From the NCBI RefSeq assembly GCF_003259315.1, contig NZ_QLLT01000009.1, positions 1 through 64,000 on the forward strand: a stretch of DNA of 64,000 nucleotides. Direction: 5' to 3'. Of this stretch, positions 8,226 through 17,296 are shown piece by piece. Each line of letters begins with the position of its first letter. Positions within the stretch are counted from its first letter, which is position 1. This DNA comes from Kitasatospora sp. SolWspMP-SS2h (GTDB lineage: Bacteria; Actinomycetota; Actinomycetes; Streptomycetales; Streptomycetaceae). Position numbers and translations under genes: made by a program. The notes below the pieces were generated by a model, which saw only the letters and a list, made by a program, of their open reading frames with translations, did not search any database and had not been told where the DNA came from.

Positions 8226-9182
8226 TCAGGCGGAGGCCTCGGAGAGCAGCTCGAGTTCGGCGCCGGTCAGCCGGAGCGAGGCGGCGGCCAGCAGCGGGGG
8301 CAGCTGCTCCGGCGTGCGGGCGCTGGCCAGCGGGGCGGCCACCGTCGGCTGGGCGGCGAGCCAGGCCAGGGCCACCGTCGCGACCTGCGTGCCGTGGGCG
8401 GCGGCCACCTCGTCCAGGGCGGCGAGCACCCGGGGGCCGCGCGGGTCGTCCAGGTAGCGGCCGGCGCCCTGGGCGCGGGCGGAGTCGACGACCGTGCCCG
8501 GACGGTACTTGCCGGTCAGGAAGCCGGAGGCGAGCGCGTAGTACGGGACGCACGACAGGCCGTGGGCGGCGACCACGTCCGCCAGCGGGCCCTCGTAGGT
8601 GTCGCGGGAGACCAGGTTGTAGTGCGGCTGCACCGCGACGTACGTGGCCAGGCCCTCGCGCCCGGCGAACTCCAGCGAGGCGGCCAGCCGCTCCGGGCCG
8701 ATGTTGGACGCGGCGACCTCGCGCACCTTGCCCGCGCGGACCAGCTCGTCGAGCGCCGTGACGATCTCCTCCACCGGGGTGTCGAGGTCGTCCTTGTGGG
8801 TGTAGAGCAGGTCGATCCGCTCGACGCCGAGCCGGCGCAGCGAGGCCTCCGCGCCGCGCTTGATCGTGTCGGCCCGCAGGTTGTCCAGGCCGGGCAGCGA
8901 GCCGACCTTGGTGGCGACCACGATCTGCTCGCGGTCGCCCCGGCTGCGCAGCCAGTCGCCGATCACCGTCTCCGACTCGCCGCCGGAGTTGCCCGGCGCC
9001 CAGGCCGAGTAGACGTCCGCGGTGTCGATGAAGTTGCCGCCCGCCGCCGCGTAGGCGTCGAGCACGGCGAAGGACTGCGCGGCGTCGGCCGTCCAGCCGA
9101 ACACGTTGCCGCCGAGCGACAGCGGGGAGACGGCGAGGTCGGAGGGGCCGAGGGTCACCCGGGGGGCTTCACTGGTGGTCAT
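8226..9182 (-). CDS. Aldo/keto reductase
   Basis: 318 residues, full length for the family. Visible catalytic residues are Asp and Tyr in DTADVYS, Lys in VATKVG and His in YTHKDD. The C-terminal NADPH-binding region ends VAAPLASARTPEQL. Members reduce aldehydes and ketones with NADPH in the cytosol; the substrate here is not deducible. I chose the ATG at 9180-9182, which starts MTTSEAPRVTLG shortly before the conserved core. An in-frame GTG at 9236 is the alternative. Neither has a well-spaced ribosome site. The gene diverges from a small membrane-protein gene. Confidence 0.88.
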   Translation of the reverse strand: MTTSEAPRVTLGPSDLAVSPLSLGGNVFGWTADAAQSFAVLDAYAAAGGNFIDTADVYSAWAPGNSGGESETVIGDWLRSRGDREQIVVATKVGSLPGLDNLRADTIKRGAEASLRRLGVERIDLLYTHKDDLDTPVEEIVTALDELVRAGKVREVAASNIGPERLAASLEFAGREGLATYVAVQPHYNLVSRDTYEGPLADVVAAHGLSCVPYYALASGFLTGKYRPGTVVDSARAQGAGRYLDDPRGPRVLAALDEVAAAHGTQVATVALAWLAAQPTVAAPLASARTPEQLPPLLAAASLRLTGAELELLSEASA

Positions 9183-9332
9183 GACGGAGGACAACCCGTT
9201 CGGGTCCGGCTTGATTCCGGGAGACCGCGCGTTCACCTCCCGGTCGGCCGAGGTGAGGGGTCCGTGCAGACCGGGCCCGGGACGGGGACCGGGGTGTCGG
9301 CGGGCGGCCCCGAAGGGCTAGAGTCCCGTTCC

Positions 9333-9533
9333 ATGGCTGACAACGACTACGACCCCGCCGGCTCGACCCAGATGTTCCGGGCGTTCGTCGACGAGGCCCC
9401 GGCCCCGCAGGCCCCGGGCACCGTCACCACCTACGGCAGCAGCTCCTCGTCGAGCCGCACCCCGATGATCGTCATCGGGGCCATCGTGGCCCTGGCGGTC
9501 GTCGCCGGCGTGATCTGGCTGGCCGTCAAGTAG
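9333..9533 (+). CDS. Small single-pass membrane protein
   Basis: 66 residues: an acidic N-terminal half (MADNDYDPAGSTQMF), a Ser run at about 37-42, then one C-terminal membrane helix (MIVIGAIVALAVVAGVIWL) ending at the stop. The topology is that of a tail-anchored protein with the soluble part in the cytoplasm. Coding bias and a clean ORF support it. I recognise no family. Confidence 0.7.
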   Translation: MADNDYDPAGSTQMFRAFVDEAPAPQAPGTVTTYGSSSSSSRTPMIVIGAIVALAVVAGVIWLAVK

Positions 9534-9637
9534 CGCCCGCGCCCGCCCGCCCGGGGCCGACCGGACACCCCGGGCGGCCCCGGCGCCCGGCGTGCCTAGA
9601 CTGACCGGGTCCGCCGCACCGCCGCGAGGAGGCACCC

Positions 9638-10486
9638 GTGACCGCGCCGTCCACCGAGACCGCCAGAAGCCTCGGCCTGGCCGCCGCCGTCAACGCCCGC
9701 GACCTCGGCGGCTACCGCACCGCGGACGGCCGCACCGTGCGCCCGGGCGCGCTGCTGCGCACCGAGGCGCTCAGCCGGCTCGACGAGGCCGACCGGGCGC
9801 TGCTCGGCGCGATCGGACTGCGGCACGTCATCGACCTGCGCAGCCTCGACGAGGTCCGCCACCTGGGCGCCGACCTCGTCCCCGGCCTGGCCGAGGCCGT
9901 GCTGCCGGTGGACGCCGCGGCCACCCTGAGCGTGCCGTCGGCCGACGGGCTCGGGCCGACCCTGCACCACCTGCCGGTGTTCTCCGCGGACTTCGACCTG
10001 TACGTGGAACTGCGCCGGGCGCTGGGCACCGGCGACCCGACGGCGATGCACGCCGTTCTCGGGGACGGGCGGGGCACCGCGATGATGACCTCGATGTACC
10101 GCTGGTTCGTCACCGACGCCGTCGCCCGCTCCCGCTTCGCCACCGTGCTGCGGCTGATCACCGAGGCGGACGGCGCGCCGGTGCTCTTCCACTGCACTGC
10201 CGGCAAGGACCGCACCGGCTGGACGGCGGCGCTGCTGCTCACCGCGCTCGGCGTCGACCGCGAGACCGTCCTCGCGGACTACCTGCTCACCAACGACCGC
10301 TCGGCGGCCCTGATCGCCCGGGTCGACCCGCTGATGCAGCCGCTGGCCCGCGCGGAGGCGGTCTACCTGGAGGCGGCCTTCGAGGAACTGGCCCTGGGCT
10401 GGTCCGGCTTCGAGCACTTCTGGCAGGACGGGCTGGGGCTCACCGAACGGCACCTCGCCGCCCTCCGGGCCGCCTGCACCGTCTAG
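9638..10486 (+). CDS. Tyrosine/dual-specificity protein phosphatase (PtpB-like)
   Basis: 282 residues. The family signature NARDLGGY lies near the N-terminus and the catalytic P-loop HCTAGKDRTG (C-x5-R) at about 185-194. This combination is typical of the actinobacterial PtpB-type tyrosine phosphatase family, some of which also act on phosphoinositides. The GTG start has a GAGGAGG ribosome site 6 nt upstream. It converges on the sigma factor gene across a strong terminator. Substrate unknown. Confidence 0.88.
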   Translation: MTAPSTETARSLGLAAAVNARDLGGYRTADGRTVRPGALLRTEALSRLDEADRALLGAIGLRHVIDLRSLDEVRHLGADLVPGLAEAVLPVDAAATLSVPSADGLGPTLHHLPVFSADFDLYVELRRALGTGDPTAMHAVLGDGRGTAMMTSMYRWFVTDAVARSRFATVLRLITEADGAPVLFHCTAGKDRTGWTAALLLTALGVDRETVLADYLLTNDRSAALIARVDPLMQPLARAEAVYLEAAFEELALGWSGFEHFWQDGLGLTERHLAALRAACTV

Positions 10487-10493
10487 CGGTGGT

Positions 10494-10524
10494 CCGGCGG
10501 GGGCCCGGAGAGGGCCCCCGCCGG
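10494..10524. terminator. Bidirectional terminator
   Basis: Perfect 13-bp stem CCGGCGGGGGCCC / GGGCCCCCGCCGG with a 5-nt loop between the convergent phosphatase and sigma-factor genes. Confidence 0.85.
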
Positions 10525-10528
10525 GTGC

Positions 10529-11389
10529 CTATTCGGCGGTGAGGCCCTCGCGGAGGTGGGCCAGCGTCTTGGTGAGCAGCCGGGAGACGTGCATCTGGGA
10601 GATGCCGATCTCGTCGCCGATCTGGGACTGCGTCAGGTTGCCGAAGAAGCGGAGCATGATGATGCGGCGCTCGCGCGGCGGGAGCTTGGCGAGCAGCGGC
10701 TTGAGGGACTCGCGGTACTCGACGCCTTCGAGGGCGAGGTCCTCGTAGCCGAGCCGGTCGGCGAGCGGGCCGTCGCCGCCGTCGTCCTCGGCGGGCGTGG
10801 AGTCGAGCGAGCTGGCGGTGTACGCGTTGCCGACGGCGAGGCCCTCGACCACGTCGTCCTCGGAGACGCCGAGGTAGGCGGCGAGTTCGGGGACGGTGGG
10901 GGAGCGGTCCAGGCGCTGGGAGAGCTCGTCGCCGGCCTTGGTGAGGGCCAGGCGCAGCTCCTGGAGGCGGCGCGGGACGCGCACGGACCAGCTGGTGTCC
11001 CGGAAGAAGCGCTTGATCTCGCCGACCACGGTGGGCATGGCGAAGGTCGGGAACTCGACGCCGCGGTCCGGGTCGAAGCGGTCGATGGCCTTGATCAGGC
11101 CGATGGTGCCGACCTGGACGATGTCCTCCATCGGCTCGTTGCGGCTGCGGAAGCGCGCGGACGCGTACCGGACCAGCGGCAGGTTGAGCTCGATCAGGGT
11201 GTCCCGGACGTAGGTGTGCTCCGCGCTGCCGGCCGTCAGCCCGGCGAGCCGGCGGAACAGCGTGCGGGACAGCGTGCGGGTGTCGAGGGCCCGGTCGGGG
11301 GCCTCGGCGGGACCGGCCTGGGCCGGGATCGGTACGACGACGGTTTCGGCCTCGACTTCGATGACCGCACTGCCCGGTTCTGTGAACAC
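10529..11389 (-). CDS. SigB/SigF-type RNA polymerase sigma factor (sigN-like position)
   Basis: 286 residues of the group 3 SigF/SigB family. Region 2 reads [23 protein letters not shown], region 3 VGEIKRFFRDTSWSVRVPRR and region 4 [19 protein letters not shown]. The GTG at 11387-11389 has an AGGGGGTGG ribosome site; an in-frame TTG at 11467 lies inside the promoter and is unlikely. In S. coelicolor (from memory) the gene beside sigF in this order is sigN, a developmental sigma factor. The 150 bp upstream carries a match to the promoter type these sigma factors use, suggesting autoregulation. The adjacent gene encodes a paralogue. Confidence 0.93.
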   Translation of the reverse strand: MFTEPGSAVIEVEAETVVVPIPAQAGPAEAPDRALDTRTLSRTLFRRLAGLTAGSAEHTYVRDTLIELNLPLVRYASARFRSRNEPMEDIVQVGTIGLIKAIDRFDPDRGVEFPTFAMPTVVGEIKRFFRDTSWSVRVPRRLQELRLALTKAGDELSQRLDRSPTVPELAAYLGVSEDDVVEGLAVGNAYTASSLDSTPAEDDGGDGPLADRLGYEDLALEGVEYRESLKPLLAKLPPRERRIIMLRFFGNLTQSQIGDEIGISQMHVSRLLTKTLAHLREGLTAE

Positions 11390-11466
11390 GCGCCCACCCC
11401 CTGGTGACTGGCTGTCGAACGGTCGCCACCGCGCAGTGGTTCCCGGCTGACGGGTCTGACTGCTCA

Positions 11467-11492
11467 ATACCGGCCCACCGGCCCCGGCAAAC
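11467..11492 (-). promoter_or_regulatory. SigB/SigF-type promoter for the 10529-11389 sigma gene
   Basis: On the minus strand the sequence reads GTTT-N16-CGGTAT. The Streptomyces SigB-group consensus is GNNT-N14-16-GGGTAY, so there is one mismatch. It sits about 78 bp upstream of the GTG start. Confidence 0.55.
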
Positions 11493-11543
11493 CCGTTCGT
11501 CGCGACTCGTCACCCACCGGTGACACGCGGCAACAGGGACGAC

Positions 11544-12401
11544 TCACTCCTCCCAGGCGTTGCCGGTGCGCAGCCGGGAGAGGATCCGGGACAGCAGCCG
11601 GGAGACGTGCATCTGGGACATGCCGAGTTCGGTGGAGATCTGCGACTGGGTGAGGTTGGCGAAGAACCGCAGCATGATGATCCGGCGCTCCCGCTCGGGG
11701 AGCTGCACCAGCAGGTGGCGGACCATGTCGCGGTGCTCGACGTCGGTGAGGGCGGAGTCCTCGTAGCCGAGCCGGTCGAGCAGGGCGAGGCCGCCCTCGT
11801 GCTCCTGGGCGGCCTCCAGGGAGGCGGCGTTGTAGGCGCGGCCGGCGTCCAGGCAGGCCCGGACGTCCTCCTCGGGGATGCGCAGGTTGGCGGCGATCTC
11901 GGGGACCTTGGGGGTCCGTCCGTGGGTGACGGTCAGCTCCTCCATCGCGCCGCTGACCTGCACCCAGAGCTCCTGGAGCCGGCGCGGGACGTGCATGGTG
12001 CGGACGTTGTCGCGGAAGTAGCGCTTGATCTCGCCGAGGATGGTGGGCAGCGCGTAGGTGGGGAACTGGACGCCGCGCTCGGGGTCGAAGCGGTCGATGG
12101 CGTTGATCAGGCCGATGGTGCCGACCTGGACGATGTCCTCCATCGGCTCGCTGCGGCTGCGGAAGCGGGTGGCGGCGTAGCGGACCAGCGGGATGTTGAT
12201 CTCGATCAGGGCGGAGCGGACCCGGGCGCGCTCGGGGGCGTCGGCCGGGAGTTCGGCGAGCCGTTCGAACAGGATCCGGGTGAGGGTGCGGACGTCCAGC
12301 GCGCCGCGGGTGCCGGGGCGGCGGGAGGCCAGCTCGACGGGGTCCGGCCTGTCCTCGGTCCGGTCCTCCGGAGCACTGCCCTGCTGCGTCCGTACGGACA
12401 C
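11544..12401 (-). CDS. SigB/SigF-type RNA polymerase sigma factor (sigF-like position)
   Basis: 285 residues, paralogous to the neighbouring sigma factor, with [21 protein letters not shown] in region 2, [20 protein letters not shown] in region 3 and [20 protein letters not shown] in region 4. The GTG start follows a GAGGGAGGGG ribosome site. Family members direct late sporulation or stress genes and are controlled by anti-sigma factors. No anti-sigma gene is adjacent. By position it corresponds to sigF of S. coelicolor (memory, unverified). It is transcribed separately from the next sigma gene (154 bp gap). Confidence 0.93.
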   Translation of the reverse strand: MSVRTQQGSAPEDRTEDRPDPVELASRRPGTRGALDVRTLTRILFERLAELPADAPERARVRSALIEINIPLVRYAATRFRSRSEPMEDIVQVGTIGLINAIDRFDPERGVQFPTYALPTILGEIKRYFRDNVRTMHVPRRLQELWVQVSGAMEELTVTHGRTPKVPEIAANLRIPEEDVRACLDAGRAYNAASLEAAQEHEGGLALLDRLGYEDSALTDVEHRDMVRHLLVQLPERERRIIMLRFFANLTQSQISTELGMSQMHVSRLLSRILSRLRTGNAWEE

Positions 12402-12604
12402 GTCACCCCTCCCTCGTCAACCACCTCGCCAATTTCCGGCAAAACCGGTCATAGCATCACAAGTCGCTCTGTGGCCGGGCAAGCACCCGGCGGAGGCGTG
12501 TTGACGGACCGTCCAGCATTCGGCGGAGTGTGCTGTGGCCCCCGCGCGCGGACGGAGGGCGGGGACCGCAGGATCGTGCGTGTGCGACGGATGGTGGGGG
12601 AGGG

Positions 12605-12898
12605 TCAGACCTCCAGGTCGGCGATCACCCAGGTGGCGAACTCGCGCCACTGCGCGGCGGCGGCCTGATGGGCCGGGTGGCCCAGGTAGGCGGCCAGCGC
12701 CTCGCGGTCCGCGACCAGGCTGTTGATCGCGAAGTCCCGGGCGATGTCCCGCTCGGCGAAGTTCCAGCCGCACTCCCACTCGCGCAGCTCGGGGATCAGC
12801 GCGCCGAGCTCGGCGAACGCCGCGGCGCCCGCGACGGCCCGCGGGTCCTCCTTGGTGACGCCTTCGTTCAGCTTGAACAGGACCAGGTGCCGGATCAC
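12605..12898 (-). CDS. Dabb-family stress-responsive A+B barrel protein
   Basis: 97 residues: MIRHLVLFKLNEG at the N-terminus, a WECGWNFAERDIARDFAI core and a YLGHPAHQ motif before the last strand. These are hallmarks of the dimeric alpha/beta-barrel (Dabb) superfamily, small proteins that may be enzymes or binders. It is a monocistronic minus-strand gene. Function here is unknown. Confidence 0.85.
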   Translation of the reverse strand: MIRHLVLFKLNEGVTKEDPRAVAGAAAFAELGALIPELREWECGWNFAERDIARDFAINSLVADREALAAYLGHPAHQAAAAQWREFATWVIADLEV

Positions 12899-12974
12899 GA
12901 TGCCGCTCCTCGCGGGTGGGAGGGGGCGCGCCCGGTCGCGGGCGCGCCCCCGACGGACGGACCCCGCAACGGTA

Positions 12975-13139
12975 CTAGCGCACCAGTCCGGTCATGAACG
13001 AGCCGACCGCCCTGGCGGCGTCCGAGATGCCCACGAACCCGGACTTCACCAGGTCCGCCGAGCGCTCCGGCGAGGTGATGATCGTGTAGATGACGAAGAC
13101 GACCAGGATCCACATGGCCACCTTCTTCGCCTGAGCCAT
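12975..13139 (-). CDS. Small membrane protein, 54 residues
   Basis: Starts MAQAKKVAMWILVVFVIYTI: one N-terminal membrane helix (about 8-22). A short soluble tail contains SPERSADLVKSGF and ends TGLVR-stop. A GGGAGG ribosome site lies 12 nt upstream of the ATG. The length, clean reading frame and hydrophobic profile argue for a real gene. I know of no function. It lies between the Dabb gene and tRNA-Ser. Confidence 0.7.
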   Translation of the reverse strand: MAQAKKVAMWILVVFVIYTIITSPERSADLVKSGFVGISDAARAVGSFMTGLVR

Positions 13140-13592
13140 CGAACGGGCCTGCCTCCCTGAGTCGGGCCGCCGTCCTCTCCCCGCACGGCCCTGCCACCCG
13201 GCAGCTTATCCACCGGACGGCGCAACGGGTGAGGGACGTGTTCACCCGCGGGGACGAAGGTCCCGCGCGGACGGGGCTTTCTCCGGATGTCCCCACCGGG
13301 GCGGCGCGGCAGGATGGTTGATGTACCGAGGATCTGGCAGGAATCCCCGGTACGGCGATCCGGAGGTCCCCGCTGTGGGACCGGGCCCCGCGGCTTCCCC
13401 CGACGCGGACCCGGTTGTAGGACCTCCGCCAGGGGCAGCGGCTCGTCCCCCCGGAGCTGCTGCCCCCGCCGCGGACCGCGAGGTCCGTCCAGGCTCCGCA
13501 CTCCCCATGGGCACGGTGGTCAACCGCCCGGGAGTGCGGAGCCTCTCGCCGCACCGCGCGCTTCCCCGGGCCGGGACCGGCCCCGGCACGGC
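13140..13592. other. Gene-free structured intergenic region
   Basis: About 450 bp with no convincing coding sequence on either strand. It holds several inverted repeats. The best is a perfect 13-bp stem GGCTCCGCACTCC / GGAGTGCGGAGCC (13492-13504 and 13531-13543, 26-nt loop). A GGGTGA/TCACCC repeat lies at 13226-13246, and GGAGGTCC and GGACCTCC face each other near 13360 and 13420. It may contain the promoter of the 54-residue gene and an unrecognised RNA. Confidence 0.5.
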
Positions 13593-13625
13593 GAAGGGCC
13601 CGACCGGAAGCCGGTCGGGCCCTTC
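13593..13625 (-). terminator. Terminator of tRNA-Ser(CGA)
   Basis: Perfect 15-bp stem GAAGGGCCCGACCGG / CCGGTCGGGCCCTTC with a 3-nt loop, 15 nt beyond the 3' end of the tRNA in its direction of transcription. Confidence 0.85.
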
Positions 13626-13639
13626 GTTCTTCCTGCCAG

Positions 13640-13729
13640 TGGCGGTAGCGGTGGGATTCGAACCCACGGTGGAGTTGCCCCCACACACGCTTTCGAGGCG
13701 TGCTCCTTTGGCCGCTCGGACACGCTACC
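13640..13729 (-). tRNA. tRNA-Ser (anticodon CGA)
   Basis: Class II tRNA with a long variable arm. The acceptor stem GGTAGCG/CGCTACC closes it, the anticodon loop is CTCGAAA (anticodon CGA) and the T-loop is GTTCGAATC. Discriminator G is followed by an encoded CCA (13640-13642). Confidence 0.97.
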
Positions 13730-13739
13730 GAGGGGAACT

Positions 13740-14330
13740 CTACCGGATCGGCGAGGCGGGGCGAAATCCGTTGTCGGGGGCTTGGCGCCGGGTGTCGAAG
13801 AAGGCCAGCAGTTGGGCGGTGCACTCGTCGGCGAGGACGCCACCGACCACCTCGGGGCGGTGGTTGAGGCGGTTGTCGCGGACCACGTCGAAGAGGGAGC
13901 CGGCCGCGCCGGCCTTCGGGTCGTGGGCGCCGAAGACGACGCGGGCGAGGCGGGAGAGGACGATCGCGCCCGCGCACATGGTGCAGGGCTCCAGGGTGAC
14001 GACCAGGGTGCAGCCGGTCAGGCGCCACTCCCCGACGGTGCGGGCGGCCTGCCGGATCGCCACCACCTCGGCGTGGCCGGTGGGGTCGCCCACCGCCTCC
14101 CGGACATTGTGGCCGCGGCCGAGCACGGTGCCGTCCGGTCCGAGGACGAACGCCCCGACCGGGACGTCACCGGTGGCGGTGGCCAGTGCGGCCTCCTCGA
14201 TCGCGAGGCGCATCCGGCCCCGCCACCGGTCGCGGACCGGGTCGGGGCGTTCGGGGGCGGGCAGCGGGGCGATCCGCGGCCGTTCGCCAGGGTCGGCGGG
14301 GTCGGTGAGGGGGGCGGGGACGGGCTGCAT
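13740..14330 (-). CDS. tadA: tRNA-specific adenosine deaminase TadA
   Basis: Zinc deaminase with HAE (the Glu proton shuttle) and PCTMC zinc ligands, about 100 residues into a 196-residue protein. The core MRLAIEEAA...GDVPVGAFV matches TadA, which converts A34 to inosine in tRNA-Arg(ACG), the tRNA encoded at the start of this window. An extra ~40-residue Pro-rich N-terminus precedes the core. The start is uncertain: I use the ATG at 14328-14330; an in-frame GTG at 14348 is possible, and neither has a clear ribosome site. The partner gene ends 11-29 nt upstream, so they form an operon. Confidence 0.9.
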   Translation of the reverse strand: MQPVPAPLTDPADPGERPRIAPLPAPERPDPVRDRWRGRMRLAIEEAALATATGDVPVGAFVLGPDGTVLGRGHNVREAVGDPTGHAEVVAIRQAARTVGEWRLTGCTLVVTLEPCTMCAGAIVLSRLARVVFGAHDPKAGAAGSLFDVVRDNRLNHRPEVVGGVLADECTAQLLAFFDTRRQAPDNGFRPASPIR

Positions 14331-14359
14331 GGACCCAGTGTCGGGCACCGGGCCCGCCG

Positions 14360-14920
14360 CTACCGAACGGCCTCCAGGACCTCGCCGCAGCCCAGCGCCT
14401 CGGCGATCTCGCCCAGCGCGTCGCCGGGCGCGGCGCCCTCGCCGGCCAGCTCCAGCAGGTCGGCCGCGGCCATCCCGAACTCGGTCAGCAGCTCGGAGTC
14501 GCCGATCGGCCCGATCGGGCTCGCGCCCCGCCCGCCGGCCGGCTCCTCGTCCTCGTCCTCGGGGACCGCGCCGTCCTCGGCGTCCTCGTCGTCGAGCCCG
14601 GCGACGAGACCGTCGAGGTCGTCGAAGTCGGCCTCCCCGTCCTGTTCGATCAACTCGTCGGTGAGCACCGCGCCGTACGAACTGCGCGCCGCGGCCGCCG
14701 CGTCGGAGACGAAGATCCGCGGGTCGTCCTCACCGTCGATGCGCAGGACCGCGAACCACGCGTCCTCCTGCTCGATGAAGACCAGCACGGTGTCGTCGTC
14801 CTCGGCCGCTTCGCGGGCCAGGTCGGTCAGGTCGGCCAGGGTCTCTACGTCGTCGAGTTCCGTCTCGCTCACATCCCACCCGGCACCGGTGCGAGCAAGC
14901 ACTGCAGCGAAGTACGCCAC
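14360..14920 (-). CDS. tRNA adenosine deaminase-associated protein
   Basis: 186 residues, very acidic, with an N-terminal [19 protein letters not shown] and a long Asp/Glu-rich middle (EDEDEE). Actinobacteria commonly carry this protein immediately before tadA, and databases name it after that linkage; its biochemical role is not established to my knowledge. The GTG at 14918-14920 has a GGGAG ribosome site 8 nt upstream; in-frame upstream sequence is not protein-like. It is the first gene of the tadA operon. Confidence 0.82.
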   Translation of the reverse strand: MAYFAAVLARTGAGWDVSETELDDVETLADLTDLAREAAEDDDTVLVFIEQEDAWFAVLRIDGEDDPRIFVSDAAAAARSSYGAVLTDELIEQDGEADFDDLDGLVAGLDDEDAEDGAVPEDEDEEPAGGRGASPIGPIGDSELLTEFGMAAADLLELAGEGAAPGDALGEIAEALGCGEVLEAVR

Positions 14921-15203
14921 CAGGGACACTCCCAAGATTGGTCTCGGCTGTCGGCGATCTCGGGCGGGTGCGGTCCGGCCGCCCCCGCGCCAGAAGGAGG
15001 TCCGCTGTTCGGACCGTCCCACCGCATCGTGACAGAAAGCCCGCCGCTGCGGGGAGTGTTCGGCAGCGCGTCTTCGCAGGTCGTGTCGGAATGGTCGGCT
15101 TCCGGCCGCTCAGGGTGCGCGTCCTGACCGCCCGGCCCCTCGCGGAGGGGGCGTCCGGGGCCTCGCGGGGCGCAACTCCGGTGCGGGGTGCGGCCCCCGG
15201 CGG

Positions 15204-15452
15204 TCAGGTCCGGAAGGTGCGCATCCGCAGCGCCTCGCGCATCCGGCGCTCCTTGGTCCGTCTCGGCTGCACCCGGGCCCGCAACTCCCGGGCCTCGGCC
15301 AACTCGCGGAGGAACACGGCCCGGCGCTTGCGCCGTTCCGCAGCGGTCTCCGCGGCGCGCTGCGCGCCCTTCTCTGACTCCGGACGGGACTCGTCTGTCG
15401 AGCCTGACCCGCCCGCGCCGGCGGTGGATGCCCGCGTCGGGTTGCTCTTCAT
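15204..15452 (-). CDS. Small basic coiled-coil protein
   Basis: 82 residues. A Ser/Gly/Thr-rich N-terminus leads into a strongly charged helix ([20 protein letters not shown]) and an Arg-rich tail ending MRTFRT. ATG at 15450-15452. No known domain. The high Arg content suggests nucleic-acid or protein binding, which is inference only. It lies between the tadA operon and upp, divergent from upp. Confidence 0.65.
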   Translation of the reverse strand: MKSNPTRASTAGAGGSGSTDESRPESEKGAQRAAETAAERRKRRAVFLRELAEARELRARVQPRRTKERRMREALRMRTFRT

Positions 15453-15609
15453 AGGTCCCGACTTTCCCAGATCGGCCCCGCCGATACCACAGGAGCGGCC
15501 CGAATTCCGTGGCTGCGGGCGGATCGCGGCGCATTCCGGCGGGTCGTACCGGTCGTCCCGGTTCGTACGGAGTCGTACACACGTACCCGCGCCCGTTACC
15601 GTTGGTGTC

Positions 15610-16245
15610 ATGCGTCTCCACGTCGTCGACCACCCGCTGGTCGCCCACAAGCTGTCCACCCTGCGCGACGAGCGCACGGACTCGCCGACCTTCCGGCGGC
15701 TCACCGACGAACTGGTGACCCTGCTCGCGTACGAGGCGACCAGGGACGTCCGTACCGACACGGTCGAGATCACCACCCCGGTCGCCGTCACCCGGGGCAC
15801 CCGGCTCTCCTACCCGCGCCCGCTGGTCGTCCCGATCCTCCGGGCCGGTCTCGGCATGCTCGACGGCATGACCCGGCTGCTGCCCACCGCCGAGGTCGGC
15901 TTCCTCGGGATGGTGCGCAACGAGGAGACGCTGGAGGCGTCGACCTACGCGACCCGGATGCCGGACGACCTCTCCGGGCGGCAGATCTACGTCCTCGACC
16001 CGATGCTCGCCACCGGCGGCACCCTGGTCGCGGCGATCCGGATGCTGCTCGACCGGGGCGCCACCGACGTCACCGCCGTGGTGCTGCTGGCCGCGCCCGA
16101 GGGCGTCGCGCTGATGGAGCGCGAGCTGGCGGGGCGGCCGGTCACGGTGGTCACCGCGGCGGTCGACGAGCGGCTCAACGAGCACGGGTACATCGTGCCG
16201 GGGCTGGGCGACGCGGGCGACCGGCTGTACGGCACGGCCGGCTGA
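15610..16245 (+). CDS. upp: Uracil phosphoribosyltransferase
   Basis: 211 residues, standard Upp length. The PRPP-binding loop DPMLATGGT lies at about residue 130, with [12 protein letters not shown] earlier and the uracil-binding C-terminal [17 protein letters not shown]. It salvages uracil to UMP with PRPP. No ribosome site is visible before the ATG (GTTGGTGTC-ATG), so the mRNA may be leaderless or have a very short leader. It is a monocistronic gene ending in a strong terminator. Confidence 0.97.
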   Translation: MRLHVVDHPLVAHKLSTLRDERTDSPTFRRLTDELVTLLAYEATRDVRTDTVEITTPVAVTRGTRLSYPRPLVVPILRAGLGMLDGMTRLLPTAEVGFLGMVRNEETLEASTYATRMPDDLSGRQIYVLDPMLATGGTLVAAIRMLLDRGATDVTAVVLLAAPEGVALMERELAGRPVTVVTAAVDERLNEHGYIVPGLGDAGDRLYGTAG

Positions 16246-16282
16246 GGACGGTACGGGCGGCAGGACGGCAGGGCGGTAGGAA

Positions 16283-16334
16283 CGGCGGAGGTCCGGCCGG
16301 GGCGGGAGTTCCGCCTCCGGCCGGACCTCCGCCG
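16283..16334. terminator. Bidirectional terminator after upp
   Basis: Perfect 18-bp stem CGGCGGAGGTCCGGCCGG / CCGGCCGGACCTCCGCCG with a 16-nt loop, between convergent upp and the LytR_C gene. Confidence 0.88.
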
Positions 16335-16357
16335 TGCTGCTCCGGGAGCGCCGGGGC

Positions 16358-17059
16358 TCAGCAGTGGCCGGGCTCCGGGGTGGGGGAGGGCTTGGTGAGT
16401 TCGGCGAGGGCGGCGGCGGCCTGGGCCGGGTCGGCGAGGGCGCTGAAGGTGTCGCCGATGACGAAGTCGACGGTGGCGTCGGCCCGGGTGTCCTCGGTGG
16501 CGGTCGCGGTGGCGACCTGGGAGGACAGCAGGGTGGCCGCGCCGAGGCCGCCGGGGCCGCTGACGATCTGCGCGGTGCCGGGGACCTTCTTGTCGAGCGC
16601 GGCGGGCGCGTTGCCCACCTTGTCGACCACGAAGCCGCGCTTGCGGAGCTCGTCGGCGGTGCGGGCGGCCAGGCCGGACTTGTCGGTGGCGTTGTAGACG
16701 TTCACCGTGACGGCGGCGGGCTGCGGCACCGCGGTGTTGCTCGGGGCGGGCGCCGGGGCGCCGGAGACGGCGGCGGCCGCGGCGGCGGGTGCGGCGGCCG
16801 ACGGGGAGCCCTCCGGGGCGGCCAGCGGCTTGCCGGAGGAGGTGGCGCACGCCTGGGCGGCGGCGTCCTTGGCGTTCTTGCCGGTGAAGACGTCGTAGAG
16901 CTGGACGCCGCCGACCGAGACCAGGCCCAGGGCGAGGACGCCGCCCAGCGCGACGGCGACCTTCCGGCCGCGGCGCGGGGGCCGGCTGAGCCTGGGGTAG
17001 GCGTTTCCGGTGACGCGGTACTGCTTCCCCTTCAAACCCCGGGGAGTCAACATGCTCAT
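16358..17059 (-). CDS. LytR_C-domain membrane protein
   Basis: 233 residues. A basic cytoplasmic N-terminus (about 1-32) and one membrane helix (VAVALGGVLALGLVSVGGV, about 34-53) precede an Ala/Pro-rich spacer. The extracytoplasmic LytR C-terminal domain (about 115-215) is recognisable from VTVNVYNATDKSGLAARTADELRKRGF. Free-standing LytR_C proteins are common in actinobacteria beside or apart from LCP wall-polymer ligases. No LCP domain is present here. It is probably wall-associated; exact role unknown. Confidence 0.85.
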   Translation of the reverse strand: MSMLTPRGLKGKQYRVTGNAYPRLSRPPRRGRKVAVALGGVLALGLVSVGGVQLYDVFTGKNAKDAAAQACATSSGKPLAAPEGSPSAAAPAAAAAAVSGAPAPAPSNTAVPQPAAVTVNVYNATDKSGLAARTADELRKRGFVVDKVGNAPAALDKKVPGTAQIVSGPGGLGAATLLSSQVATATATEDTRADATVDFVIGDTFSALADPAQAAAALAELTKPSPTPEPGHC

Positions 17060-17296
17060 GGTCTGTCTCCCCCATAGGTGCCAGGGTGGGGTGCCGGTGA
17101 CCGCGGGGCGGCCGTGGGAACGGACCGCGGAACCGCTGTAGTCAGCAGACTAATCCGACAACGGGTGCGCAGGTACTAGATGATCATCATCCGGGGGATG
17201 ACGGCACTCGAAAGGACGTACCGGTACCGGCACCGGTTGCGCCGTGCCCCGGGATGGTCCCGGATGGTCCCGGCCGGCACCCCGGACGGCGTGCGG

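Noticed and set aside
13640..13729. tRNA-Ser(CGA) as a second integration site
   Set aside because: No second copy of its 3' end and no foreign-looking genes on either side.
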